This document shows positions 32,401-43,805 of a stretch of 64,000 nt of DNA, piece after piece. The translations under genes were made by a program, and so were the position numbers. This stretch comes from Incurvaria masculella. Its lineage: Eukaryota; Arthropoda; Insecta; Lepidoptera; Incurvariidae. The DNA lies in NCBI GenBank assembly GCA_946894095.1, contig OX335653.1:7197001-7261000 (forward strand). The letters are read 5' to 3'. The first letter of the stretch is position 1; every line of letters starts with the position of its first letter. A model generated the notes under the pieces. The model did no database searches. It was not told the origin of the DNA and saw nothing but the letters and a program-made list of their open reading frames with translations.

Positions 32401-35400
32401 TAACGATTATTCAAAGGCAAAATCAGATGAAACGGAATTGTCAGTGGATGCACGTTGCGAATAGTCAAAACCAGGTTTTTGGAATACATTGAAACCTAGA
32501 TTCACACAGCTTTCCCGACTATCAACGCATCTTTTTTTTTTTAAACAAATTTATTTAAGAGCGAGAAGTTTTAAGATCAAAGTGCGTGCTATCTGAATTT
32601 TAAATCTTTTACACACAACTCAATGATAATCCAATTAACAAAACCAACAATAACTCTTAATCCAGCAACTTTTACCACAAAGCATTTTTTACTGCATTTT
32701 ATTGACATATATCCAAAGGCAGACTTCGTTATTAACACGATAAAATTTAAAAGAGATAAAATGTAAGAAGTTACAAGTAAAAAACGTACAGATTGTATAT
32801 TTATAATATAAAAAAAAACTTTTGAAATAAATATCAGCAAATGCTATAATGCTACATGCTGTCGTCGCGTTTGAGATTTCTAAATTCTGCTTAAAATCTC
32901 GTTGGCTACAATACAATGTATGTTTATTTAGGTATTCATGTTGAAATTAAGCAGGAAAAATACCTACAATAAATAATTCATGATTACGGAATTCCAGGAT
33001 TTGGCCAACTGGATATCATCCTCCGGTATATAATTCTATTCCATCCATCCATGTACCATTTTTTTATATGGCTTGAAGTATAAGGACAGCCTTCCTACAA
33101 TAGTTTGATGGTTTGAAACATTTAGTAATCATTTGTAAAGTATAATCGTTTTTTGTCTGCACAATTGCCAGATAAAAACGATAAGTAAAATGTCCATTTT
33201 CCGTTTTTTTTTAATAAATTTGAATAAAAAACATTCCCGATGGTCATTACGACAAAATATGGTTGTCGATACATTTTGATTGACTACAGGCATGGGCGCT
33301 ATTCAAACATTATTAATGTACGGCAGGCCGTACACTTTTATGGCTGCGAATTGCGCACACAACGCTGGAGGTGAAACATATCGGAAAACTTCGGTATCGT
33401 ATACCGGGAAACCTTAGGTTTAGATAATATTATGTGCAGCAACAGTGCCTACCTAAGAACACCTATGTCAGACGAATGTGTGATTTAATAAATAAATTAT
33501 TGACATGTCCACTAAAATGTCGCAAAAGTTCATCCAATATGAAAATGGGATAGATATTCCCTATTTAGTCACCCCAAAGAAAATCCATCAATTTTTACCT
33601 TATATGGACCTTATGGAAATTAAATAGTGCTTATGGAAATTAATGGAAATAATAAGTGAAAAAGTCACATACTTTTTCACATACAAATTATTTCGAGTCC
33701 TTAATTTATTTTATTTACTGACCCATGGAGATATATACAAACCGAAACATTTAAGAAAATTGATCAAGCCCAATTATCTATAGTAAAATATTTTACGAAA
33801 AAAAATTAAATTAATTAAAATTTGTCTTCATAAATGTATGTATGATAAAGAACAGAAAGCGCCCGAATCATATATTTATAACCACTTCTATTTCCTAACA
33901 AACAGAAAATAAAAAATATATATATTGATTCTTTAAATATACAAATATGAAAAGTGCTAATTATGGACATTGTTAATAAAACATCAATAGTTGTTGATTA
34001 TTAGGAGTTACTAAACCTACTGATTATAAATTTTTCGGAAGGGGGACGTTAAAGCGTAAATTGAATCATCTATAGGCGCAGCATCACGAGGCGACCAAAC
34101 AGTCCTGAGCGATTGAGTAAATTGTATACATATATCGCGAGTGTTTGCTCTGTACTCATGTAACCAGATATCCGAAACTGTAGGATTTGGTAACTATTGT
34201 CAAAAGTTAATTACATCAACACCACACTATTATTCGAATAAAGTTTTTTCGCATGGATTTATATTTTAAAGTAGTTATTAATAACCAATCAAAATATGTT
34301 ATTTTTATATAAAATATATATACAATAAGTGAGTTTCCGATCATATTTTTTATTAGTAGCAGAGCTCAAACTTTATTTCGTTAGACACAGTTTTTAAAAG
34401 TTATCATGGTTTTGTACAAAGAGCAGGATCACCGGAAAATAATTAAATATATAAAATAAGTAAATATTTACAAATCATTATTTTATATAAAATGTCATTG
34501 TACCCGAACAAATTAAACGTTGAATTAGGATTAACTTTGATTTACATTCGAATTTAAAATCGTGGTTTTGACAAGGTCCGGGGTTTCCGTTGAAAACATT
34601 GGACGATAAAATGCATAATAGCCCTGGCTGCTTATATTTATTTGTTAGCACGTTATATTATATTTTGTCAATGACCTCAGATATTCTCGTATCTGTAACA
34701 ACAGAGAAGGTAGCTTTGCGAGCTGTTGGAATTGTCGTAGAGGCTCTACAATGTGCCAGAGGTATAGCACGGCTACGAATATTAGTTGGTGATTAATCTT
34801 ACGATGTTTTTATGTTTGCCTCTATATAGGATGGCCTATATGTGCATATGAGAGAACATGTACTTATTCCTTTTACCGTAATTTTGTCTTTTCATAGTGC
34901 AATGACATGATACTTTTGTCCAAATTTGAATTGTTGGCAGGAAATAATTTATATCACATTCGATTCTTGAGTTTCTTTCGTTCGTTTAAGTGTATGGTTA
35001 TGGGTGAGATCCTGTATACATTTACGTTGAAATGTAGATTTACTTATTTTTTTTATTTTGGGCCCAAAAACACAATACATAATAATAAAACACTAAAAGA
35101 TTATAATTCAAACCTCTGTAAAAATCGCTTTTGCAAAAACTGATTCCACCACGTAGTCATTTCTTTAAAACAAATTCTGCTATTTTTTTATTAAAAACAA
35201 ATGCATCTAAATAATATGTCGATTTTTTTTATGAATATGTAGTGAAATCAATGTGTTTAGGTAAACCGAAACTCACCTTTGGTAGTTAAATTCATTTAAG
35301 CTTCTGGTATTGATGTTATGTCGGAGTGATCTCTAGTTAATATTGGAATGGAGTGCTCTGGATTCCTATCGGCACTGGAAATGTTATTGCAATTGGTTCG

Positions 35401-35825
35401 GATCCGGAGTGATACCTACGTACAGTGGAATTAGGAATAATCTGGTACTAAGTGCAATATATACTAGTGCTAGTTAGTTAGGTAACCGGCAAACTGAAGT
35501 GGGCCTGGCTCGCTCCTTGATTACAGCAAGTACTAGGAGAGCATGTAAGCAAAAGGCGTGTTGCTCGATTTGGTGTTAGGGTGTACATTTGTCAGTGTGT
35601 GTGTGTGTAAGTATCTAACAAGAACGTAATAAGGGATGGACCACAGGTGTTCATAGTTCGCGATGGCACCAGCTTCTTCATAAACGTTTATATGGGTTTT
35701 CATTTACTATACAACTATGTTATTATTTAAAGATGATGAGATAGTTTGTAATAATTAACATTTCTCATAGTTTAGTTGTTTTTGCATGTATGCGCGTAGT
35801 TGACAAAACTACTTGCATTCCCTGT
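32401..35825. other. Long AT-rich, intron-like stretch
   Basis: No gene recognised. Small items: an isolated MITE-end fragment TGATTACGGAATTCCAGG at 32980-32997, a perfect 8-bp stem TGTACGGC/GCCGTACA at 33317-33334, and a short (GT)n near 35595. Short frames at 34590-34796 and 34907-35143 have no domains. Confidence 0.3.
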
Positions 35826-35828
35826 TTA

Positions 35829-35888
35829 AAAGGATAATGAAGTGATCGAGTTCCATACAATGGCCCGTGTCTGTTTTCTCAATCAAAT
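35829..35888 (+). mobile_element. Fragment of the TTAA MITE at 26.1 kb
   Basis: GGATAATGAAGTGATCGAGT onward matches 26120-26145. The continuation (CCATACAATG, CTCAATCAAAT) matches the inverted right end at 28555-28595. About 60 bp only. Confidence 0.5.
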
Positions 35889-35999
35889 TAAGAAATATGT
35901 TCACGCCAATATGGCACGGGTGACCTAGGTGGGTAGTTTGCACTTCACAAGCATTCAATCCCATCTGAAGTTTTTCCTATGCCACTCTCTCGCTCTGCC

Positions 36000-36192
36000 A
36001 CTAGCTGTCACGCATGGTGCACGCATGCGCCGCGTCCCCGCAACGTTTCATCGTGGAGCTCCTCTTAGGGCTCCACGCGCGCAACCCGCCGCGCCCCTGA
36101 CCACGCTGGGTCGTCTCGCCTCGTCTGGGCGAAGTGCTGTGACGCCGAACACTGTCCCGGGACCCGACGTCTAGGAGCTGGTGCTGCTGGAG
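36000..36192 (+). promoter_or_regulatory. CpG-rich island ending in a donor-like site
   Basis: Strongly GC-rich compared with its flanks and ending GCTGCTGGAG then GTAGGTGG (36193), a plausible splice donor. Frames opened by ATGs inside stop before the donor, so a non-coding first exon or promoter island is more likely than coding sequence. Tentative. Confidence 0.3.
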
Positions 36193-36199
36193 GTAGGTG

Positions 36200-37450
36200 G
36201 CTGTTCCTACTTCTCTGGGTATGCCTCTGTCCATTCCTTTTTTTAGGTTCTTTGTAGATAAGTGTTTATACGTATATTGGATTAGCAAGAAATGGGATGT
36301 AATATTAAAGGTTTTATTTTAAGTAGACTAATGATTGTGATTTCTAATTTTTAAAAAATATTAATAAGTTCATATTTGTATTCTGTAGAGAGACACAGAG
36401 TGAGAGGAGAAGATAAATACATAATAGATAGATCAACTACGGGTAACGGGTGTGTTGTGTGATGCGTTGCCACGGAGTTACACGAACGATCTGAAACAAT
36501 AAAGGATTGCATGAATAACATTGATATTTGTTATGTTTAACCATTCATAACATCATATTTTTTTAAGTACAAATATCTAAATATATTTCTCTGCTGAAAA
36601 CAAGCAGTTAGTTTTCCATAGAACATAATTTTTATGTAGAATTGACCGCGGAAATAATAAAATTCAAAAATATAAATCGTGACTCGAACCACGAGTAAAC
36701 CAATAAAGGGAAGTGCGTCTAGTGATTTAACCTTACTCTCAACTGGATTATAACTTATTATTAAATCCACATAGCCTGTAAAATCTTAATGACATCTAAA
36801 TTTAAGCAACTTGGTTTACCGAGGTGTGTAATTACCAGGTGCGTCCAGGTTACATCTATCTGTCAATTTCGCCTCAAACGCGAGTCAAACTCGTGCGGCC
36901 AGCCAGCCCCTAATGCCATTACTGCTCATTTACATATCACACAAACAGACGTGTTTGTAATGGCGACAATTTGTGCGTCTCTGATGGAAGTGGAAACGGA
37001 CAGATATTAACATATGACAACACATCGATGTGAATAACTACCTTGATTCGATACTACGTCCGTTTTGTAAAACTTGTTTTTGTATATTCTTATTACAATG
37101 TTATGTGAGTAGGGATACTCATGGTAACATACAGTCGTAAAATGTTGTGTCTCTTTTGTATTTTGTAGATTTTTGGGAAGGTTTTGGGGTTTCCTTACGT
37201 TGCTAATAATGAATATGTACAACACAAGGTTCAAAAAATATCGGTGGAATTTATGGGAAAATAACGACGCAAATAAGGACTGTATATAACATACTCGTAC
37301 TTTCGTATTTTTAAAGTCAACTGAAGACGTAATTTTCAATTTGTCGAAATCGAGTTTCGAACGCATATTTTTAAAAGCCGGTCATTAACCTTCTCCTGGT
37401 TAGCTTTAGCGCTAACAATTTTTGTGATAAACTTTTTAGACATTGGACAA
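36200..37450. other. Unassigned AT-rich stretch
   Basis: A 119-codon minus-strand frame (37007-37366) is AT-rich, lacks a recognised domain and does not look coding. Confidence 0.25.
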
Positions 37451-37454
37451 ACAG

Positions 37455-37864
37455 ATGAGCGGCTCGTAGCCTAGTGGCGCGGGGACTGGCCTAGCGTACC
37501 AGAGACCTGGGTTCAATACCGACATGCACCACTGTCTTTCTCTTTCCGAGTTCGATAAATGCAATTCGTTGCGAATGCGAGCTGCTCCATGGTTCGGAAT
37601 CCATGTAAAACTGTAGGTCCCCTTCCCCTACTAGGTGGTAGGGTTTATGCCCGCCCGGGTTGGTACCATCGCATTGAATGAAAAGATGGTTGAAGCGGCA
37701 ATGAAAAATTGTCCGTGTTTTCCATCCAGTTTAATGTAGCCGTGCTCATAAAGGGAAGGTCCTGGCATGGCACCAAATTCCTTTGGGAATGAGGTGTATT
37801 GGGCTAATATCATAACGGTAGTTGTGTGGTATTAGCCATCCATGTCAGGTCGCATAAAAAAAAA
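37455..37864 (+). mobile_element. SINE with tRNA-like head (copy 2)
   Basis: GAGCGGCTCGTAGCCTAGTG and GGGTTCAATACCGACATGC form tRNA-like A and B boxes about 40 bp apart. The shared SINE body follows (CCTACTAGGTGGTAGGG, CATCCATGTCAGG), ending TCGCATA plus an A-run. Almost identical to the copy at 17624-18022, so the family was recently active. Confidence 0.85.
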
Positions 37865-38039
37865 GATGGTTTCATATCCACGCCTTTTTAATTTCACATC
37901 GGTGTTGCCAAGGCACATTTGTTTACTTCGTTCATGCAGCTTTACCTGTATCTTTCACATATTTTTTTGTCTTCATTACATATTTTACTAAACTACTCTT
38001 GACTATGATAACACCGCAAAACTTCTCAATATTTTCTCC

Positions 38040-38334
38040 TTATTATGTATAGCGCCGTGACATATGGCGTACGCCATGTCCTCGAATAAGTCCTTACGAC
38101 CCATAGGCTTTTGAAAATTTACAGGGGCTGTCAAAACTATGCTGGTAAGCCAGGTGCTTTTTCACACGATATTTGATAGTTGTTAGTTATTACTGAATCA
38201 AGTAAAAATCAAAATATGCCCGCAAACACAAGTTTGTTTGTACAGACAGCATTCTGTCACTCACCCTTCACTAAACCTCCCACATCTACACAAATATCAA
38301 TGAAATATGATGATTTAAGTTGTTTTATATATAA
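38040..38334 (+). mobile_element. Helitron-related fragment
   Basis: ACAGGGGCTGTCAAAACTAT, CCAGGTGCTTTTTCACAC and similar phrases match the Helitron interiors at 51840-51960 and 6565-6605. No ends recognised. Confidence 0.4.
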
Positions 38335-38559
38335 CTAGCTGCGGTATCCGGCTCCGCTCGGGTTAGTGTCGGCTAAATTTTTTCATGGATAAAAAGTTGC
38401 CCACATGGCTGGTCCAAAATAGGGTCAAACTGGTCCAGGAAAATGTATCCATCTACCAAATTTAATCAAGATCGTTTGAACCGAAATAGCATGATTTAAT
38501 GAGAAACATCCAGAAATTCCCATTTAGAGATTCATTGACATTTAGTGGCAATTAAAAAA

Positions 38560-39284
38560 AATGAAATAAAAGAAAATGGCTTGATATCCGTTGTCGCAGA
38601 AATATGCACGTCCTTTCTCTTCTTTTCTCCATTCTTGATAACCCGGAAGCTCCTAAGTATCTAAAAGATCGGTTCGGTTTTCTATGTTCGCATGGTCTTC
38701 CGTTGAGATCCACTGACTCACGCCTTCTCTGTATTCCTTCTCACTTTTCCGCTTCCTACTCAAACTCTTTCACAGTACTCTGCACGCATGTGGAACGCCC
38801 TTCCGGTAGAAGTTCGGCAATCACCATCCTTGCTTATTTTTAATAGAAGGTTATTTTTACATTTTAAGTAAATTAACCACTTCCTGTCCCAATAAATAAA
38901 GAAGTTTTTTAACCTCAATATGAACTCTAGTAAGTATATATTTTATATAAATATGTGTATTATCTGTTTATATAAATAAATATATATATATATATATACA
39001 TATAATTTTATATGTAATAGTATTATATTATAGTTTATGTATTAATATATTTATTATATTGTAAAGTAGTATATTGATATTTGTATGTTATACTATTTAC
39101 TAATTTGTCAATTAGTTAAGTTTTATTACACTCTCTGTTACTTTTCTTTGCTACCTAATATGTTTTCGTGATATCCCTAAGGTATACTGGTAGAGAATGC
39201 CATTTGGTATTAAGTGTTCCTTTTTGCCATTGTTTTATGTAAAACGAGCAAATAAATGATATTTTCATTTCATTTCATTTATCG
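38560..39284 (+). mobile_element. CR1/Jockey-like LINE 3' end inserted in the Helitron
   Basis: Insertion of about 725 bp, containing the C-terminal coding fragment below, a (TA)n tract near 38982 and a 3' UTR with ACTGGTAGAGAATGCCATTT, then a (CATTT)n-like tail (39268-39284). 5'-truncated, as usual for LINEs. Confidence 0.7.
38604..38871 (+). pseudogene. LINE reverse transcriptase C-terminal fragment
   Basis: The frame from 38604 reads LDNPEAPKYLKDRF through SYSNSFTV. A one-base shift at about 38778 then continues SARMWNALPVEVRQSPSLL to TAA 38869-38871. The sequence SFTV...RMWNALP...SPSL is typical of the end of CR1/Jockey-type ORF2 proteins. The frameshift and missing N-terminus make it dead. 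Confidence 0.7.
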
Positions 39285-39935
39285 CCAGAACATTTCTGCA
39301 CTTGCACTGCTACATTGTATACCTAGTATGAAAGTAACGTATAACGTAGGTAAGTTTTGCGTGAACTCCAACCCACAGTGAGCCTCAACATCGAAAACGG
39401 TAACCCATCCCGAACCTGACTGCTCCCAGAGATGCTATACGTTGATAAAATACGCATCTAAATCGGGTAAGTGGTTCGCAAGTTATAAGAATTTAACAAT
39501 TACTACTCACCTCTCTGGTAATGAAGCTTTATATTATGTAGCCTATATTTTGAGTAGAATCAGGCTAGATGTAGATACAATCCGCATCTAAATCGAGTAA
39601 TTGGTTCTCAAGTAATAAGTATTTTATTCCACTGGTCGCACCTCTGGCGATTTAGCATGATGCCAAGTAGTCCTAAAGTTGCGGGAAATACTAAGCCATA
39701 CTTCGGTACAATTAGTAAAAGTAAGAGCCGCCGCCGTCCCGTCCCCCCCCCTCCATCCGCCACCCTCCAGCCAAACCGCGCGGAGCACATTCAGGTTTGT
39801 GTGACAGCCACATCATAACGTAAGCGGAACTAAATTCTATTTAGTCTATCCTATTTCCCGGGTAGTTGAATATACGTGTACTAAGTTTGATCGAATTCGG
39901 ATGATCGGTTTAAGAGTTATGGAGGAACATACATA

Positions 39936-40800
39936 CAACTGATTTCTAAAAATCGTCAATTTAGTTTTAGTATCATACATAAAGTCTACAAACGAAATAT
40001 CTTAGAAAACAAAGCAACTTACTCCATTAACACCTTAATGAGTAATGAATAATAAATAAATTAAAAAAAAATTAAGTTCACAACTTAGTTATTCACATGC
40101 GTTTCTAACCCTTCCTATTATTCAATGTAAAACGCAATTATGAAAATGGATTAACATCAGTCCTGAGTCCGTCAGTATCTAATCAAAACTATTTAAGAAA
40201 GTAATAAATCATTGATAAAATCATTATTCTATTTATATTCTTACATGTCAAGAACCATTTCAAATCCAAAAAAGAAATAGATGGAAAATGTTAGAGCACT
40301 TCTCTAGCTACAACAAGATTGTGTACAGTTTGTAATATTAACTATGTTGTCGATGATCGAGGAGAGCTGAGTTCGAGGTCTACCTGTGTGAGTTCGGGTA
40401 CTTAATGAAGTTATGGCTAATTGCAGCATACCTAGAGCGCGTGCTCTGGAAGCTCTCTGCGTCTCATGAAATACACGTACATCATAATAAATATTTTACC
40501 TACAGTCTCACGTGTGAAAATATACGCGGAGTTTCAGATTATGTGCCGTGTCGGTTCCGGGGCATAGATATAATACAGTCGGGCCCACTGTCGAGAGGTG
40601 AGGGACTTTGCGCGTTAAACCTTAATTTCCTTAATTAATTTTATGTATACTTATATATGTATATGTATTAGTTTATTACTTGAAAGATATTCATATATGT
40701 ATTAAGGTGTAAATTATTTTTTATGTATGTGTATGAATATATATATTGGTTTCTGTCACCCTTTACGCATTACGTGTTACCTACATTTTATTTTTCAATT
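39936..40800. other. Unassigned stretch
   Basis: A 77-codon frame at 40405-40638 in moderately GC-rich DNA has no recognised domain. A donor-like GAGAG/GTGAGG occurs near 40598. AT-rich TATGTATA repeats lie at 40645-40760. Confidence 0.25.
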
Positions 40801-40945
40801 CTTATCCTCATCACCCCCAAAGGTTGACTGGAAGAAATCACTTTTAGTAATAAGTCCGCCTTTGTGCAATTTTGTTCTGTTAGATTTAATTGTTCTGTGA
40901 ATAGTTTTAATGTAATTTGCACAATAAAGAATGTATTTCTTTCTT
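40801..40945 (+). mobile_element. Non-LTR 3' end (tail family T, copy 2)
   Basis: GGTTGACTGGAAGAAATCAC, AATAAGTCCGCCTTTGTG, TTGCACAATAAAGAATG and a T/C-rich tail. Collinear with 21594-21757. Confidence 0.65.
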
Positions 40946-40951
40946 TTCTTT

Positions 40952-41085
40952 CCTTCCTTACTTACTAGGTGGTAGGGTTAATCCCGTCCGGGTTAGTTAG
41001 ATTACCATCGCATTGAAGTAACGATGGTCGAAGCGAAAATAAAAATTATCCGTGTTTTCCATCTAATTCAATCTAGCCGCGCAAT
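40952..41085 (+). mobile_element. SINE body fragment
   Basis: CTTACTTACTAGGTGGTAGG to AATCTAGCCGCGCAATAT matches the middle of the shared SINE body. Head and tail are missing. Confidence 0.65.
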
Positions 41086-41451
41086 ATTTGTTTGTGCATT
41101 TATGTTTTCTGAAAATAAAAAAAAAGCGAGGCGCTGAAATGTTTTCGCATATAAAATCTAACAATGTTCATGTTCAACGTAGGACTGGATCTAGAGTCTC
41201 ATGCTGAAAATATGATTTTGGTGACGACAGATGATCATTTTACGTATTTAATGGATACGACATTAAGGTTATCTAAATACTTATGAGCATTGTGATCAGA
41301 TTTTAAAAATAATCAGTAATTTTTTTATTTTGGTTGTTTTTTAAATAATTGCAGATAAAATGCCTTAGCATAGAATCAATTTGCGAAATCAGCGCATGTG
41401 TCGAATTCGAATCGAATCAATTGATTGGCTGACGACTCGACTCTACGATTT

Positions 41452-41712
41452 GTAGAGATAGCTCAGCGATAGACAGTGCACATGTAAGTCAAGGGTCGCA
41501 GGTTCGTTCTGTGCTTCCGACGTATGCCCAGGCCAAATACGTTTTCTGTTTTTTTTTATCTAGATGTCTATCTATCTAATCTAGATGTAGATGTGTTCGC
41601 CACTTGTGGGGTGTACACGAACGCTATATTTTTGTAACACATCTCCTTTTGTAAATTGTACGTGTATTACCCTGTTGGCGAACCTTAATAAAGAAAAAAG
41701 AAAAAAAAAGAA
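41452..41712 (+). mobile_element. tRNA-derived SINE, second family
   Basis: AGAGATAGCTCAGCGATAG (box A-like) and GCAGGTTCGTTCTG (box B-like) are followed by CGTATGCCCAGGCC, related to the head at 19821. The body ends CTTAATAAAG plus an A-rich tail (41690-41712). No coding capacity. Confidence 0.6.
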
Positions 41713-41887
41713 ATGTCTTTGGATCACCTAAAAATGTATACGTGTGAATGTTTTTCTTTCAGTCAATACCCGCCAACCAGGTATATCGTTAAATCAATGT
41801 ATGCATTATATTAATCACTGTGCTATTAGAAGGCATTGATTACTGTAGGAGGGGCTTGAGGATAATTCCAAATAATGGGTATGAAGC

Positions 41888-41955
41888 AATGGGTTGCGGA
41901 ATTGGTAGACACATTGTCTCCAAAAGGATTACTAGCTGGTTCAATTCCAGCAGTT
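41888..41955 (+). other. Degenerate tRNA-like sequence
   Basis: GCGGAATTGGTAGACAC resembles the D-arm of bacterial or organellar leucine tRNAs, and GCTGG-TTCAATT-CCAGC is a perfect T-arm. The acceptor stem does not pair and the anticodon stem is poor, so it is not a working tRNA. Confidence 0.4.
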
Positions 41956-42317
41956 CGTTTTATAGCTTTCTTTCTTTAATTAAAGTTTCTATGTTTCATG
42001 GTCAAGTCTACATTAATATCACATTCGTTCTTATTAAACGTTTTTGTTGTCACTATCAGTATTGTATGTAGGTACTACATAATGTCTTGCGTTAAGTTTG
42101 TCAAATGTAATGAATACTTCTTTTAAGTTAATATTTTTTTATATTACTATAATCCTTTGCTCTAAATGTAAGTCCGCCAGATTCGAATAGATAATGCCTA
42201 AGTAATTCTCCTTGTAGGCCAAATATTACACGCTCAGGTACACACATCATTTAACATTAATTCCACTTCAACGAAGACGATACAGCTTAGGTAAAACTAA
42301 AATATTTTGGTTCGCAA

Positions 42318-42375
42318 CAATTGTCTAGCACAGTGGTAATAGAACATGCTTGTAATAAGTTATACCAATTAATAA
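42318..42375 (+). other. tRNA-like fragment
   Basis: TGTCTAGCACAGTGGTAATA looks like a tRNA 5' half with box A, and an anticodon-like loop CTTGTAA follows. No T-arm is found. Probably a repeat fragment. Confidence 0.3.
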
Positions 42376-42483
42376 CAAACGCAGTTAATTTTATGCAATG
42401 GTAGGATTGTATTGATACGCCCCAACAATAACTTAACACAATTTTAACTTCCCGTAGCAACTTTTAACTACAGCTGTCTAAAG

Positions 42484-42915
42484 CCTCGATGACACTAGCT
42501 TAGTTTACTAGCTACTTGCCTGCGAGTTTAAAAGATGGCGAGTCAGCGAGTCAGCCATCGTCGATGACTTACAAAATTATTTACTCGCTCAGTAGCTAAC
42601 TAGCTAGCGAGTTATGATATGATATGACATGAGCTAATATCGACTTCCCGTGCGTGCGAATTCAGTCGACATTTTGTTTACGAACTAAACATTGAGACGG
42701 CTAGTTCGCTAGCACTGTAATAACACAAACCAAGCCAATAAGATCACACGCCAGAAAGTGGCGAGTAAATAAGTCATGCCCTCAAACTCAAACCTCGCAT
42801 CTTTTTTACAAATAGCTAGTTTGCTAGTACAACGATTACAATGGATGAGTTTACTAGCAGATAGTGAATTCGCCGCCTAGCAGCTAGTTAACTAGCCTAG
42901 TGTAATCGAGTCTTA
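42484..42915. mobile_element. CTAG-rich MITE
   Basis: The left end CCTCGATGACACTAGCTTAG and right end (inverted) GACTCGATTACACTAGGCTA form imperfect terminal inverted repeats of about 37 bp. CTAG occurs many times, mostly as GCTAG or CTAGC words spread through both ends. No coding capacity. Confidence 0.65.
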
Positions 42916-43344
42916 TTCTTTTTAAGAATGAGTTCCAACGCAGGTCAAGAGTATAGACATCGGCGATAGCAGCGGTCCGCGGAGCGAGCATCTCCGAAGG
43001 CAGCGTGCCAAGATCCGCCGCCATTACAGGAGCCACTGTAAATAAATCCCTAGCCCGGCGGATTTTTACAAACTTTTTCACTGAAATACTTTTCATTAAC
43101 TGCGCGATTCGAACTCTAGCTATCGCTGGCTTACGCCCGTCGGAAGCGATTCTGGACTGCTGCGCGGAGAATGTTTGCTGAGAAAGAGGGAGGAAAGCGA
43201 CCCGATAAATATTACACATTAGTCGATTTGACGAATCTTCGCTATTGTTCGATGTATTTTGTAAAATTTTATTTTCGCTCATTTTATAAAAGTCATTACA
43301 AGAAATATAAATATGGAATTCATATATACATATTTGTATCTATA
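42916..43344 (-). other. Unassigned region with a 132-codon minus-strand frame
   Basis: The frame 42884-43282 has moderate GC content and a basic middle (KKFVKIRRARD) but no recognised domain. Its end runs into the MITE at 42484-42915, so at most the part above 42916 could be genuine coding sequence. The start codon may be the ATG of MSENKILQN at about 43280. Confidence 0.25.
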
Positions 43345-43680
43345 TAAGCCATGCCATGAATTACACGCTAATACCACACCCCTTGACATGATATTAGCCG
43401 AACACACGCCCTGTCCGCAGGAATTATATGCCATTCCAGGGTCTTCCCTTTATGAGCAGGGCTGTATTGAACTGAATGGAAACACGGATGATTATTAATT
43501 GCCGCTTCGAAAATATTTTAATCCAATGCGATGTTACCAACCCGGGCAGGCTTTATTAATCCTACCACGCGGTAGGGAAAGGGGGCCTGCAGTTTTACAC
43601 TGATTATGAAGCCATGGAAAAGCTAGCACCGAAATTCCTGCCGAAATGCACTAATCCAACTTAGTTTTGAACCCCATAGC
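43345..43680 (-). mobile_element. SINE, diverged tRNA-headed copy
   Basis: The body matches the SINE family in reverse (GCTAATACCACACC, CCAGGGTCTTCCCTTTATGA, CCTACCACGCGGTAGGG), and GGGGTTCAAAAC at the 5' side recalls box B. The front half of the head is not recognisable. Confidence 0.6.
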
Positions 43681-43805
43681 CGTTCAACCATATTTTCATC
43701 CAATGTAATGGTACCAATCCGGACTTAACCCTACCACCTAGTAGGAGAAGGAGAAATACAGTTTTATATAAATACAGTTTTGTTATATCTGTTGTTTATG
43801 ATTAA

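Larger units (their letters stand above)
38335..39935 (-). mobile_element. Helitron family A, copy split by a LINE end
   Basis: The 3' terminus lies at 38335 (plus strand CTAGCTGCGGTATCCGGC, the inverted GCAGCTAG end with hairpin). It is collinear with family A to about 38560, interrupted, then resumes at about 39285 (CGCCAGAACATTTCTGC) and continues to about 39935. The 5' part is missing. Confidence 0.75.

Noticed and set aside
37007..37366. 119-codon AT-rich minus-strand frame
   Set aside because: Composition and codon use look like random AT-rich DNA, and no domain or splice context was found.
37455..37530. A functional tRNA gene
   Set aside because: A and B boxes are present but no cloverleaf acceptor stem forms, and the sequence continues into the SINE body.
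42884..43282. 132-codon minus-strand frame as a real gene
   Set aside because: Its 3' end runs into a MITE terminal repeat and no domain is recognisable. Kept only as an unassigned region.
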